Counted from the stretch's first letter, positions 8,885-18,619 are shown. The stretch: DNA of 64,000 bases from Wenzhouxiangella sp. 15190 (GCF_003417465.1 NZ_QVMV01000028.1:212159-276158), one strand, 5' to 3'. Numbers and translations are program-made. Notes: generated by a model from the sequence alone, not told the origin.

Positions 8885-9325
8885 ATGAGAAACCTGATCA
8901 TTATCACGACAATATCGCTTTTCCTGGCCCAACCCGTCGCTCTGGCTGGTGACGAAGACCAACCGAAAGACGACGAAGGCATGCAAGAAATGAGCATGCA
9001 GGACAAGATGAACAAGGGCATGATGAGCGGCGACGGCATGCAAAAACGCATGAAGAAAATGCGCGAAACCATGCAGCAAATCCACAACACGGAAGATCCG
9101 GATGAGCGCCGGAAGCTCATGCAGGAACACATGCGCCAGATGCACGAGGCCATGGGCCAAATGCAGGGCATGAGTCAGCACCGCAAGGAGATGCATCAGA
9201 AGATGAAGGAGATGGATGGCGAGCGCTGCCAGAAAATGATGAAAATGCACTCAAAGATGCACCAGGGCATGATGCAACAAATGGAAGCCCACATGAAAGC
9301 GCACGAAAACCACAAGGAAAACTAA
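8885..9325 (+). CDS. Secreted methionine/histidine-rich protein
   Basis: A 146-residue protein with a cleavable signal peptide (MRNLIIITTISLFLAQPVALA). The mature part is strikingly rich in Met, His, Lys and Glu, with repeated MxxM, HxxM and MHxxM patterns (for example MRQMHEAMGQMQGMSQH), and is predicted to be one long helix or coiled coil. Such composition is typical of periplasmic copper-handling or metal-buffering proteins, but no family is recognised. The start at 8885 is supported by the ribosome-binding site AAGGAG at 8871-8876 and by the signal peptide; an in-frame ATG at 8789 would mask it. There is one Cys in the mature chain. Confidence 0.75.
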   Translation: MRNLIIITTISLFLAQPVALAGDEDQPKDDEGMQEMSMQDKMNKGMMSGDGMQKRMKKMRETMQQIHNTEDPDERRKLMQEHMRQMHEAMGQMQGMSQHRKEMHQKMKEMDGERCQKMMKMHSKMHQGMMQQMEAHMKAHENHKEN

Positions 9326-9510
9326 GCACTTTGCGCAGTCCTGCGCATTCCGATGTTACCGGAATGTGCAGGACTCCTGCATGCCATCGACACAACCATT
9401 CCCTCCAGCCGGCTTCTGTCCAACCAACCGGCACCTGCCACCCCGGCAAATTTCGATCTCTCGAGTCCCTTGCTCGCCTGACCCGTCCGATTCGGCGATA
9501 ATCTGCAGGC

Positions 9511-10974
9511 ATGGAGAAATCAAAGCCTGCCCGCTCCTGGACCTTGAAGCGAACGCTCACACTTGCGATTGCAGCACTCGTCCTCGGCTATCTGGCCACG
9601 GCTGTCTGGCACCTCCACAAACCGTTGCCGAAAGGCGTGAATATGGCCGCCCCCTGGCGCCCTGCCACCTCGGTTCGCTTTCATGCCGATTCGACCTGGC
9701 TGGATGCCGAGGGTCAGCAACACAACGAGCGAGAGATTTTCGATGCGGCCTTCGCCATGATCGAGCGGGCCGAAACGCTCGTGATCAGCGACTTCTTCCT
9801 GCTCAACCAGTTCGCCGGCCGGGCCGGTGACGGATACCGCCCGCTGTCGACACAACTGGTCAATGCCCTGGTCACCGAACGCCAAACGCACGATTCGCTG
9901 CGTGCGGTGCTGATCACCGACCCTTTCAACGACCTCTACGACGGCGTCGACCAGCCGCTGTTCGCCGAACTCGAGCGGGCGGGCGTCGAGGTCATCGAGA
10001 CGGACCTGAAGCGACTGCGCGATCCCAATCCGATCTGGTCGGCAGCGTGGCGCATCTGCTGCCAGTGGTTCGGCAACGGTCATCGCGGCGGCTGGCTGCC
10101 CAATCCGGTCGGTGAGGGGAAAGTCACGCTCAGAACCTACCTGACCATGCTCAATTTCAAGGCCAATCATCGCAAGACCCTGGTTGTCGACAGCGAGAAC
10201 GGAGCGGAGGGCCTGGTCACCTCAGCCAACCCGCACGACGCCAGCAGCCGGCACGACAACATTGCCGTCACCTTCGACGGGCCAGCAGTGGGCGACCTGC
10301 TCGAGACCGAACGTGCCGTCGTACGCTTCTCGACCGGGCGCGAACCCGACTGGCCGACGCTGGCCTTCGAGACCTCCAGGCCCGCCATGGCCGAAGTGCG
10401 CGTCCTGACCGAAGCGGCCATTCGCGAGGCTGCGCTTGCCATGATCGATTCGGCAGAAGCTGGGGATTCGCTGGACTTGCTGATGTTCTATCTTTCTCAC
10501 CGTGAAATCATCGAGTCACTGATCGAGGCCCATGAACGGGGCGCGACCCTACGCGTTCTGCTCGACCCCAACGAGGACGCCTTCGGACGCAAAAAGAACG
10601 GCGTACCCAACCGGCAGGTTGCCTGGGAACTGCACGAGGCCGGCATTCCCATACGCTGGTGCAATACCCGGGGCGAACAGTGCCACGGCAAGATGCTGAT
10701 CTTGCGTCCGGGCAGCGGACCCGATCGGGTGCTTGCCGGTTCGGCCAATTTCACGCGGCGAAACCTCGATAACTACAATCTGGAAACCAATATCGAATTG
10801 CGCATGGACACCGATGTGGAAGCCATGCAAGCCATCATCGTGTTCTTCGAGGAGCGCTGGTCGAATCAGCCCGATCGTATCCACAGCCTGCCCTATGAGC
10901 GTTACGCCGACCACTCCCACATGCGTTACTGGCAATATAGGATCATGGAAGCGACGGGGCTATCGACGTTCTGA
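9511..10974 (+). CDS. Phospholipase D / cardiolipin synthase-like protein
   Basis: A 487-residue protein anchored by an N-terminal helix (TLTLAIAALVLGYLATAVWHL). It carries two PLD repeats. The first has the full HKD motif (HRKTLVVD, His about residue 220). The second reads HGKMLILR (His about 392), followed by GSANFTRRNLDNYN, so the motif's final Asp is replaced by Arg while His, Lys and the GSANF block are kept. Likely role: phosphatidyltransferase or phosphodiesterase at the periplasmic face of the inner membrane. The substrate cannot be told. The TAG-free gap to the next gene is 16 bases, so co-transcription is likely. Confidence 0.82.
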   Translation: MEKSKPARSWTLKRTLTLAIAALVLGYLATAVWHLHKPLPKGVNMAAPWRPATSVRFHADSTWLDAEGQQHNEREIFDAAFAMIERAETLVISDFFLLNQFAGRAGDGYRPLSTQLVNALVTERQTHDSLRAVLITDPFNDLYDGVDQPLFAELERAGVEVIETDLKRLRDPNPIWSAAWRICCQWFGNGHRGGWLPNPVGEGKVTLRTYLTMLNFKANHRKTLVVDSENGAEGLVTSANPHDASSRHDNIAVTFDGPAVGDLLETERAVVRFSTGREPDWPTLAFETSRPAMAEVRVLTEAAIREAALAMIDSAEAGDSLDLLMFYLSHREIIESLIEAHERGATLRVLLDPNEDAFGRKKNGVPNRQVAWELHEAGIPIRWCNTRGEQCHGKMLILRPGSGPDRVLAGSANFTRRNLDNYNLETNIELRMDTDVEAMQAIIVFFEERWSNQPDRIHSLPYERYADHSHMRYWQYRIMEATGLSTF

Positions 10975-10990
10975 GGGAGATCGAGAGCAA

Positions 10991-11659
10991 ATGCAATCCG
11001 TAGAACAAGACTTGAAATGGGTCACCCATGCAAGACTCGCATTCGCGATCATTGCCGCGACCTACTGGCTTACGTTATGGCTGCCCCCTCTGCCCGGAAG
11101 CTGGATACTGAAATTTACACCGATGCTGATCGCCGCTGCCGCGCTGGCGATATTGCTAAAGCCGGCCGCGGCCGTTCCGATGGCCATCGGATTCGTCGCT
11201 GCAGCCGGTGGAGACATCTTCCTGGCATTTGATCGCAACCACTACTTCACCTCCGGCCTGGCTTGCTTCCTGGTCACCCAAATCGCCTACTCGATGGCGT
11301 TCGTCCGGCATCGCAGGACATTCATGCAGCGGTGGCCATGGTGGCTACCGGTGATCGCCTTCGGCCTGACCGTGCTCGCCTTGATGTGGCCGTCCCTGGG
11401 AAACGACCGCATACCGGTCGCTGTCTATGTCGCTGCATTGGTCTTCATGGCCGTATCAGCCACAACCGTGGAGAAGCGGCCCGGTCGATTGTTCGCTGGC
11501 GCGGCCCTGTTCGTGGTGTCGGATGCACTGATCGGAATCACCCGTTTCGTGGCCGATTTCTCCTACTCGGTGCAGATCATCATTGCCATCTACGCACTCG
11601 CGCAATACCTCATATTCACGGGTGCGATCGAGGCCATGCCGAAACGTCTAGAGCGCTGA
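10991..11659 (+). CDS. YhhN family membrane protein (lysoplasmalogenase-like)
   Basis: A 222-residue protein of about eight hydrophobic segments with the family landmarks GFVAAAGGDIFLAF and LFVVSDALIGITRF, including conserved acidic residues in GDxxLxF and SD. YhhN/TMEM86 proteins hydrolyse the vinyl-ether bond of lysoplasmalogens in animals; the bacterial substrate is often unknown. It begins 16 bases after a phospholipase-D-like gene, suggesting a shared role in membrane lipid turnover. ATG 10991 follows an AG-rich sequence (GGGAGATCGAGAGC). Confidence 0.8.
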   Translation: MQSVEQDLKWVTHARLAFAIIAATYWLTLWLPPLPGSWILKFTPMLIAAAALAILLKPAAAVPMAIGFVAAAGGDIFLAFDRNHYFTSGLACFLVTQIAYSMAFVRHRRTFMQRWPWWLPVIAFGLTVLALMWPSLGNDRIPVAVYVAALVFMAVSATTVEKRPGRLFAGAALFVVSDALIGITRFVADFSYSVQIIIAIYALAQYLIFTGAIEAMPKRLER

Positions 11660-11678
11660 GGCGCTATCCTCTGGACCC

Positions 11679-13148
11679 GTGAACGTCGTCCCCAACCACA
11701 TGAAGTTCCTGCGGCCGCGCATCGGCCTGATCGCCGGGCTTGCAGCTTTCGTGGCGATACTGCTGCTGCCGGCGCCGGATGGTATGCCCGACACCGCCTG
11801 GCAGGTTGCAGCTGTCGCCGCACTGATGGTGGTGTGGTGGATCAGCGAGGCACTGCCCATTGCCGCCACCGCCCTGTTGCCGATCGTTCTGTTTCCGGTG
11901 CTCGGCGTAACCGATATCGCCGGGGCGACGACGCCTTTCGCCAATCCCCTGATCTACCTTTTCCTCGGCGGCTTCATCATTGCCCTGGGGATGGAGCGAT
12001 CGGGCCTGCACAGGCGCATCGCGATCAACATCATCCGCGGCGTCGGCACGAAGCCGACGGCGATCATTGCCGGCTTCATGCTGGCCGCGGCCTTCCTGAG
12101 CATGTGGGTGTCGAATACGGCCACGGCCATGATGATGCTGCCCATCGCGCTTTCGGTCACTGACCTGGCCGACATCGACAAGGATCGGGACCATCGCTCC
12201 GCATTCGCCCTGGTATTGCTGCTCGCACTGGCTTACGCCTGCAATATCGGTGGCCTCGGCACCCTGATCGGTACACCGCCCAATGCCCTGCTGGCCGCCT
12301 GGCTGCTCGACAACCACGGCGTCGAGATCGGCTTTTCCCAGTGGATGCTGGTCGGCCTGCCCCTGGTGATCGTCGCCCTTCCCCTCGTCTTCCTGCTGCT
12401 GACCCGCGTGCTTTTTCCGTTGCGCGTCTACCAGTTTCCGGGGGGCGATGAATTGATCCGCAACGAACTGGCCCGATCCGGGCGCACGGACCGCGCCGAG
12501 AAGCAGGTCGCTGTCATCTTCGTGCTCACTGCCGGACTGTGGATTGGTCGCCCGCTTCTCGAGACTTTTCTTCCCGGCCTGTCGGATACCGGCATCGCCA
12601 TCTTCGGCGCCCTGCTACTGTTCATCGTGCCGATCGACTGGCGCGAGTGGCGTTTCGTGCTCTCCTGGCGGGACACCGCTCGCCTGCCCTGGGAAGTGTT
12701 GATTCTGTTCGGCGGGGGCTTGAGCCTGGCGGCCGGCATCAGCGATTCGGGCCTGGCCGAATGGATCGGACAAGTCTTCCAGCAGCTGGATGGCCTGTCC
12801 GTTGTGGTGCTGATCGGGCTAGTCGTCGGCGCGGTCATCCTCCTGACGGAAGTGACCAGCAACACGGCCACTGCCGCGGCTTTCCTGCCGATCCTCGGCT
12901 CCGTCGCCGTAGGCATGGGACTCGACCCGATCGTACTCGCCGCACCCGCGGCGGTCGCCGCCAGCTGTGCATTCATGCTGCCGGTCGCCACGCCACCGAA
13001 TGCCATCGTCTACGGCAGCGGTCTGGTGACGATCCCGCAAATGGCGCGCGCCGGCCTGGTCATCAATCTGGTGATGGTCATTGTGGTCACAGGGCTGATG
13101 TACGCGTTGCTGGGCCGGGTATTCGCCGCCGACCTCATTCCGGGTTGA
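11679..13148 (+). CDS. SLC13/DASS family sodium:anion (dicarboxylate) symporter
   Basis: A 489-residue inner-membrane transporter. Both halves carry the SNT sodium/substrate motif (VSNTATAMMMLP and TSNTATAAAFLP) and the paired TP motifs (LIGTPPNALLA and PVATPPNAIVYGSG). These place it in the divalent anion:Na+ symporter family, which moves succinate, fumarate, malate or sulfate with sodium. The substrate is not decidable here. The start is GTG 11679 or ATG 11700; neither has a strong ribosome-binding site. Na+ coupling fits the sodium-antiporter content of the window. Confidence 0.9.
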   Translation: MNVVPNHMKFLRPRIGLIAGLAAFVAILLLPAPDGMPDTAWQVAAVAALMVVWWISEALPIAATALLPIVLFPVLGVTDIAGATTPFANPLIYLFLGGFIIALGMERSGLHRRIAINIIRGVGTKPTAIIAGFMLAAAFLSMWVSNTATAMMMLPIALSVTDLADIDKDRDHRSAFALVLLLALAYACNIGGLGTLIGTPPNALLAAWLLDNHGVEIGFSQWMLVGLPLVIVALPLVFLLLTRVLFPLRVYQFPGGDELIRNELARSGRTDRAEKQVAVIFVLTAGLWIGRPLLETFLPGLSDTGIAIFGALLLFIVPIDWREWRFVLSWRDTARLPWEVLILFGGGLSLAAGISDSGLAEWIGQVFQQLDGLSVVVLIGLVVGAVILLTEVTSNTATAAAFLPILGSVAVGMGLDPIVLAAPAAVAASCAFMLPVATPPNAIVYGSGLVTIPQMARAGLVINLVMVIVVTGLMYALLGRVFAADLIPG

Positions 13149-13237
13149 ACCCGAGCGCCGGGCCGTTGTCTTTCACTCTTTGAACTGCCGCTGGAGCCGG
13201 CAGCATCGTTTTACAATCCACCAACCGGGGAAACCGC

Positions 13238-15295
13238 ATGAGAAAACTGAATCAGTGCCTGACGGCCGCCGCCCTGCTGGGCCTGGTCGGCGCGCACGCA
13301 AACGCCGACGACCGGGGCACCACCTCGCCCGAGGCCACACTGGGCGACTGGGGTATCGCCACGGCCAATATCAGCGAATCGGTCGAACCCGGCGACGACT
13401 TCTTCACCTGGGTCAACGCCGGCTGGCTGGAATCGACGGAAATTCCGAAGGGCTTCTCGCGCTGGGGCGCCTTCAACGAACTGCGCATCCTCTCCGAGGA
13501 ACGCGTCGAGGACATCATCAGCGACCTGGGCGACAACGACCCGCAGCCGGGCAGCCCGTCACAGCAGGTTGGTGATCTCTACGCCAGCTACATGAACACC
13601 GATCGCATCGAAGCGCTGGGCCTGGCGCCGATCCGCGAAACCCTGGACAAGCTGCTGGCCATCGATTCGCACGAGGCCGCCGCCCGCTGGATGGGACGAC
13701 AGGGCACGGATTCCATCGTGGCGTCTTTCGTCACCCTGGACCAGGGCAACCCCAATCGCTACCTGGCCTATCTCTACCAGGGCGGCCTGGGCCTGCCCGA
13801 CCGCGACTACTACACGCGCGAGGATGATCCCTTCCCGGGTCATCGCCAGGCCTACCGCGATTATATCGCCGCCACCTTCAAGCGCGCCGGCATCGACCAG
13901 GCCCAGGAGCGGGCCGACGCCGTGCTGGCGCTGGAAATGAAGCTGGCGGAGAACCACTGGACCCGGGTCGAGGCCCGCGATCGCCAGGCCAACTACAATC
14001 TCATGAGCCCGGCCGAACTGGCCGAGAACGCACCGGAATTCCCCTGGCAGGCCTTCCTGGCCGAACGCAATCTCGACGGCATCGAGGAGGCGGTCGTGGC
14101 CACCAACACGGCCATTTACGCCAACAGCGAAGTATTCGCCGCCACCCCGGCTGAAGACTGGGCGTCCTGGCACGCTTTCCACTGGATCAACAACCACGCA
14201 CCGTTGCTGTCGAGCGAGTACCAGCAGGCCCACTTCGATCTGTTCGAACAGCGCCTCGATGGCGTCGATGAACAGCGCGAGCGCGAAAAACGCGGCATCA
14301 ACTTCGTCAGCTCTCGCCTGGGCGAACTGGTCGGCCGGGTCTACGTCGAGCGCCACTTCCCGCCGGATTACCGCGAACAGATGATGGAACTGGTCGAGTA
14401 CCTGCGCCGGGCTTTCGCCGAGCGCCTGGACACCCTGGCCTGGATGGACGATGAAACACGCAAGGAGGCTCACCGCAAGCTCGAGGCCTTCCTGCCCAAG
14501 ATCGGCTATCCGGAAAAGTGGCGCGACTACTCCGACGTGGCCATTAACGCAGACGAGCTGATCGGCAACAGCCATCGGATCAGCGAATGGTCCTGGAACG
14601 ATCAACTCGCCAAGCTCGACGAGCCGGTACGTGAATGGGAGTGGGGCATGACGCCGCAGACGGTCAACGCCTACTATCACCCCACCCGCAACGAAATCGT
14701 CTTTCCGGCCGCCATCCTGCAGCCGCCGTTCTTTGATCCCAACGCCGATCCGGCCGTCAACTTCGGCGCCGTCGGCGGCGTCATCGGCCATGAAATGGGC
14801 CACGGTTTCGACGACCAGGGCTCACGCTCAGATGCCGACGGCGTGCTACGCAACTGGTGGACCGACACCGCTCGCGAGCAGTTCGAGCAGCGCACCGGCA
14901 AGCTCGTCGAGCAATACAACGGCTTCGAACCGATCGAAGGCATGAACATCAACGGTGAACTGACCCTGGGCGAAAACATCGGCGACCTCGGCGGCCTGTC
15001 GATCGCCCACCACGCCTACAGGATGTATCTCGATGATCACGCCGACGGCGAGACGCCGGTACTCGACGGCTTCACCGGCAACCAGCGATTCTTCATGGCC
15101 TGGGCGCAGGTCTGGCGCAACCTGTGGGCCAGCGAGGAATCCCTCCGCAACCGGCTGATCAATGATTCACACAGCCCGGCCGAGTACCGCGTCAACGGCA
15201 TCGTTCGCAATCTCGACGCCTGGTACAAAGCTTTCGGGGTCGATTCGGACGCCGAACTCTATCTGGCGCCGGAAGACCGCATCAGCATCTGGTAA
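13238..15295 (+). CDS. M13 family (neprilysin-like) zinc metallopeptidase
   Basis: A 685-residue secreted or periplasmic endopeptidase, PepO/neprilysin type. The signal peptide is residues about 1-23 (MRKLNQCLTAAALLGLVGAHA). The zinc site is HEMGH (His518, Glu519, His522) within VIGHEMGHGFDDQGS, and the third ligand Glu is in GENIGDLGGL. The N-terminal M13 domain begins at the DFFTWVNAGWLE block, and the protein ends with the conserved Trp (ISIW). Length matches bacterial M13 enzymes. It is monocistronic, with a TACAAT sequence 24 bases before the start as a possible -10 element. It likely degrades peptides outside the cytoplasm. Confidence 0.93.
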   Translation: MRKLNQCLTAAALLGLVGAHANADDRGTTSPEATLGDWGIATANISESVEPGDDFFTWVNAGWLESTEIPKGFSRWGAFNELRILSEERVEDIISDLGDNDPQPGSPSQQVGDLYASYMNTDRIEALGLAPIRETLDKLLAIDSHEAAARWMGRQGTDSIVASFVTLDQGNPNRYLAYLYQGGLGLPDRDYYTREDDPFPGHRQAYRDYIAATFKRAGIDQAQERADAVLALEMKLAENHWTRVEARDRQANYNLMSPAELAENAPEFPWQAFLAERNLDGIEEAVVATNTAIYANSEVFAATPAEDWASWHAFHWINNHAPLLSSEYQQAHFDLFEQRLDGVDEQREREKRGINFVSSRLGELVGRVYVERHFPPDYREQMMELVEYLRRAFAERLDTLAWMDDETRKEAHRKLEAFLPKIGYPEKWRDYSDVAINADELIGNSHRISEWSWNDQLAKLDEPVREWEWGMTPQTVNAYYHPTRNEIVFPAAILQPPFFDPNADPAVNFGAVGGVIGHEMGHGFDDQGSRSDADGVLRNWWTDTAREQFEQRTGKLVEQYNGFEPIEGMNINGELTLGENIGDLGGLSIAHHAYRMYLDDHADGETPVLDGFTGNQRFFMAWAQVWRNLWASEESLRNRLINDSHSPAEYRVNGIVRNLDAWYKAFGVDSDAELYLAPEDRISIW

Positions 15296-15310
15296 TCAAG
15301 ACCTTTCAAC

Positions 15311-15420
15311 CACGGAATACACGGATGTACACGGAAAGACTAACGAGAACGCCCAGCACCCCCCAATAGGCGGATTTGCTGCTAACCGATCGTTGTTCCG
15401 TGAACTCCGTGTTTTCCGTG
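15311..15420. repeat. Inverted repeat built of CACGGA units
   Basis: Three CACGGA units (15311-15316, 15320-15325, 15330-15335) face three TCCGTG units (15397-15402, 15406-15411, 15415-15420) across a 61-base spacer. Unit spacing is 9-10 bases on both arms. It lies between the convergent M13 peptidase and decarboxylase genes and could form a long imperfect hairpin. It is not followed by a T-run on either strand, so it is not a standard terminator. Confidence 0.65.
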
Positions 15421-15441
15421 GCTTCCGGGTTTTGCAGTGCT

Positions 15442-16872
15442 TCAGTCGACTGCGAGATTCCTGGCCGTTTCCTCGATCAGGGCCCAGGCTGCTTCGATGT
15501 GAAAGCGCTCGACGCGCGTCTGGCCCGGAACGATACGCAGCGCGTAGCGGCCATCCAGGCGGGTATGCGTCAGATACAATTTGCCGCTGTCCTGGATGTT
15601 GGCCAACAAGCGCTGGTTGGCTTTCTCGATCACAGCCTCGTCCGCACCTCCCGGCGGCAGCCAGCGAAAGCATACGCAGTTGAGCGGCGCCGGAGCCAGG
15701 CGCTCGAAGCCTGGATGGGTGTCGATGGTCTCGGCCAGCCACTGGCCGTATTCGATATGCCGGCGCAGCATGGCCTGCAGACCATCGAGGCCGAACGAGC
15801 GCATCACGAACCAGAGCTTGAGCGCACGGAAGCGCCGGCCGAGCTGGATGCCCCAATCGCGATAATTGCGCACCTGATCATCTGCGCGGGTCCTGAGGTA
15901 TTCCGGCTGGATCTCGAAAGTTCGCACCAGGGCGTCGACATCACGCACGTAGTAAGCCGTGCAATCGAAATTCGTGGCCATCCACTTGTGCGGATTGACA
16001 ACGAAGGAATCGACGTTCCCGGCCGAGCCCAGCATCCATCGAAATTCGGGCAGCAGCAATGCCGTACCGGCATAGGCCGCATCCACGTGAAACCAGGTGC
16101 CGTGTTCGGCACAGATCACGCCGATGGCGTCGATCGGATCGATCGCGGTGGAACTGGTCGTGCCCAGGGCAGCAATCACACACAGTGGAACCACTCCTTC
16201 AGCAAGATCGGACTCGATCCGTTCGGCCAATACTTCCGGGCGCATGGCGAAATCGGTATCGACCGGAATCTTTCTGAGTGCCGCTGAACCGAAACCGGCG
16301 ATCTTGACGTCCTTCTCGACCGACGAGTGTGCCTCGGTCGAACAGTAGATGGCAAAGCGCCGCTCATCCAGGTCGGCAAAGCCGTGCTCGTTGACGAGAA
16401 ATCCGGTCGCCCGCTCGCGGGCGCTTAACAACGCGCATAGAGTCGCCGTCGAGGCCGTATCCTGGATCACGCCCTCGAAGTCCGCCGGCAGCCCAAGCCA
16501 GTCACGTAGCCATTCCATGACTCGGCCTTCCAGCTCGGCGGCAGCCGGGGAAGTCTCCCAGCTCATGCACTGCGCACCCAGGGTGGCGGTCAACATCTCC
16601 GCCAGCACGGAAGGGTAGGAACTGTTGGCCGGAAAATAGCCCATGAACATGGGATGCTGCCAATGCGTCATCCCGGGCAGGACGAGCTCGCGGAAGTCCG
16701 CGAGGATGGCAGCCATGTCTTCGCCCGCTTGCGGACCCTTGGTCGGAAGCTGTTCGGCGATCTCTCCCGGTGCGACACGCGCCTTGACGGGATGCTCCTC
16801 GATGGTGTCGATGTAGTCGGCCATCCAGTCGACCAGCGCATGGGCATGACGACGAAACTCGTTGCTGTCCAT
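15442..16872 (-). CDS. PLP-dependent aromatic-L-amino-acid-type decarboxylase
   Basis: A 476-residue group II amino acid decarboxylase. The PLP lysine is Lys296 in VVNPHKWMATNF. The cofactor-binding Asp264 is in FHVDAAYAG and the ring-stacking His182 in TEAHSSVEK. The N-terminal block HPMFMGYFPANSSYPS and length match the DOPA/tryptophan/tyrosine decarboxylase branch rather than glutamate decarboxylase. It is cytoplasmic. Substrate specificity cannot be read safely. It is a single gene, with 37 bases to the stop of the gene upstream on the same strand. Confidence 0.9.
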   Translation of the reverse strand: MDSNEFRRHAHALVDWMADYIDTIEEHPVKARVAPGEIAEQLPTKGPQAGEDMAAILADFRELVLPGMTHWQHPMFMGYFPANSSYPSVLAEMLTATLGAQCMSWETSPAAAELEGRVMEWLRDWLGLPADFEGVIQDTASTATLCALLSARERATGFLVNEHGFADLDERRFAIYCSTEAHSSVEKDVKIAGFGSAALRKIPVDTDFAMRPEVLAERIESDLAEGVVPLCVIAALGTTSSTAIDPIDAIGVICAEHGTWFHVDAAYAGTALLLPEFRWMLGSAGNVDSFVVNPHKWMATNFDCTAYYVRDVDALVRTFEIQPEYLRTRADDQVRNYRDWGIQLGRRFRALKLWFVMRSFGLDGLQAMLRRHIEYGQWLAETIDTHPGFERLAPAPLNCVCFRWLPPGGADEAVIEKANQRLLANIQDSGKLYLTHTRLDGRYALRIVPGQTRVERFHIEAAWALIEETARNLAVD

Positions 16873-16909
16873 TGATTCCTGAGTCCGTGGTTCTCTGAAT
16901 ATAAACCGG

Positions 16910-18607
16910 CTACGGTGAGGCCGCCGTTCGCCACCACCAGGGTCGACTCGCCAGGCGTGGGTGACCGGACTGCAGGTAGCGGACCACGTCGGGATCGACC
17001 GCTACCGCCCAGATCAGTTCTGCCGAGTGCGGAGTGCCGCAAAACAAAATGCGGTCACCCATGGCCAGAGGCTCGTCCTCATCCGGCAATAGGAGCACAT
17101 GGTCTTCGCGCCCGATCATCAGAACCAGGGCATCCAGCTTTTCATTTCGGTCTCGAGGATCGAGCGTCAGCATCCCGACCGTAAATTCTCCACCGGATTC
17201 GATAATTTCAGCCAACGGTGGCGTACGCTTTTCACTGACTCTGCTACTCCAGTATTGCACGCGTTCTTCACCGATCCGATCATGAATCCGCTTCAGGCAG
17301 TCGCGACTCCAGCCTTCGTCACGCCCGAGCATGGCCTCGAAGAAAGCCGGCACCATCGGGGCTTCCAGTACCGGGCGTATCGCCGAGGCGACGATACCGC
17401 TGACCGAACACGTCAGATGCGTTCCGGCTTCCTCGAACAATTGGCGATTGTGAAGATGGTTCTCACGTGCAATCACCAGCAATTCGGGATTGAGCATCAA
17501 TGCCGTCATGATCGTCGACAGGTTTTCGGCGTCGTTGGCATGGGTGGTGATCAATCCGGTCACCTCGCCAATGCCGGCCTGCTCCAGTGTATCGCCCTCC
17601 GAACTGGGCCCGAAAATGCTGCCGCGGGGCCAGCCGGCTTGATCACCGTCTTCGGCAATGATGCGTGTAGCCACCCCTTCCCGCTCAAGCTGCTCGGCCA
17701 GCAAGCGGCCAAAATCGTCCTGGCCGCAGATCAGCCAGATGCCGTCCAGACGGGCATCCGATTCCCACTTCTGCCGTGCGCCGGCCTCCGACAGCCGCTC
17801 ATAGAGCTGATAGGCCTGCGGGCGCGTAACCGCCAGCGTGGCCCGTTGCGCGAACTCCTCCGCCGGTCGGATAACGAATCCGGTCTCGAAAGAAATCATG
17901 TTCCGGCTCGTGGCGGCCGAGTCGGCCCGAGCGGCGACCGATACTTTTTGATTGAGCAGGCGACCGGCCAGCGCGATCTTGAGGTTGGTTTCGTCGCTAT
18001 CGGTCAGGGCCAGTAGCCCGGCACACCAGCGGTTCTGCAGGCCAGCCTTGATCAGGCTCTCAGGCACGGAAGCATCGAGCCTGAAGCCCGGCACCTGCAC
18101 GTTGTAGTCTTGCAACTGGAGATCGCGAATGGCGTCTGCCGAACGGTCAACCACCACTACACGACGACTGCTTTTGACCAGATTGTCGACAAGCATGCTG
18201 CCGGCGCCGCCATAACCGCAAATGAGGTAGAACGGAGCGCGAATGCCGCGAATGGTCCGCTGCAGTTGGCGCCGTCCCAGGGCTTCATGAAAAGCATCGT
18301 CACGGACGAGGCCCACAAGGCTGCCGATGGCGAACAGCCAGGCGAAAACCGTCATGTAGATGCAGAGCAGCGCCCACATGCGCTGGCCATCGCTGAACTC
18401 GGCCGGAATTTCACCGAATCCGATGGTGCTCCCGGTATAGCTGACGACGTAGAAAGCGTGAAGGAAATTCATGGTCCACGGCTCGCCGCTGTCGTCGTAG
18501 CCGGGAATGAGGGTGAAACCGAGCGTAGCGACGGCATAGGCACCGATCAGAACGACCAGCGGAACCCGCATGCGCTGGAACAGGAGTGACAGCGGTGTAT
18601 TCATCAC
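16910..18607 (-). CDS. Potassium channel with tandem NAD-binding (RCK/TrkA-N) domains
   Basis: A 565-residue protein. Two N-terminal helices flank a pore loop with a K+-type selectivity filter (TGSTIGFGE, filter residues 61-66). They are followed by a TrkA-N Rossmann domain starting at FYLICGYGGAGSMLVDNL (about residue 125). A second TrkA-N-like domain starts at IWLICGQDDFGRLLAEQL, and a TrkA-C-type C-terminus follows. The architecture matches ligand-gated 2TM K+ channels. ATG 18607 and 18604 are both possible starts. A small membrane protein gene lies 12 bases upstream in the same direction and is probably co-transcribed. Confidence 0.88.
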   Translation of the reverse strand: MMNTPLSLLFQRMRVPLVVLIGAYAVATLGFTLIPGYDDSGEPWTMNFLHAFYVVSYTGSTIGFGEIPAEFSDGQRMWALLCIYMTVFAWLFAIGSLVGLVRDDAFHEALGRRQLQRTIRGIRAPFYLICGYGGAGSMLVDNLVKSSRRVVVVDRSADAIRDLQLQDYNVQVPGFRLDASVPESLIKAGLQNRWCAGLLALTDSDETNLKIALAGRLLNQKVSVAARADSAATSRNMISFETGFVIRPAEEFAQRATLAVTRPQAYQLYERLSEAGARQKWESDARLDGIWLICGQDDFGRLLAEQLEREGVATRIIAEDGDQAGWPRGSIFGPSSEGDTLEQAGIGEVTGLITTHANDAENLSTIMTALMLNPELLVIARENHLHNRQLFEEAGTHLTCSVSGIVASAIRPVLEAPMVPAFFEAMLGRDEGWSRDCLKRIHDRIGEERVQYWSSRVSEKRTPPLAEIIESGGEFTVGMLTLDPRDRNEKLDALVLMIGREDHVLLLPDEDEPLAMGDRILFCGTPHSAELIWAVAVDPDVVRYLQSGHPRLASRPWWWRTAASP

Positions 18608-18619
18608 CGGCGCTCCGAT

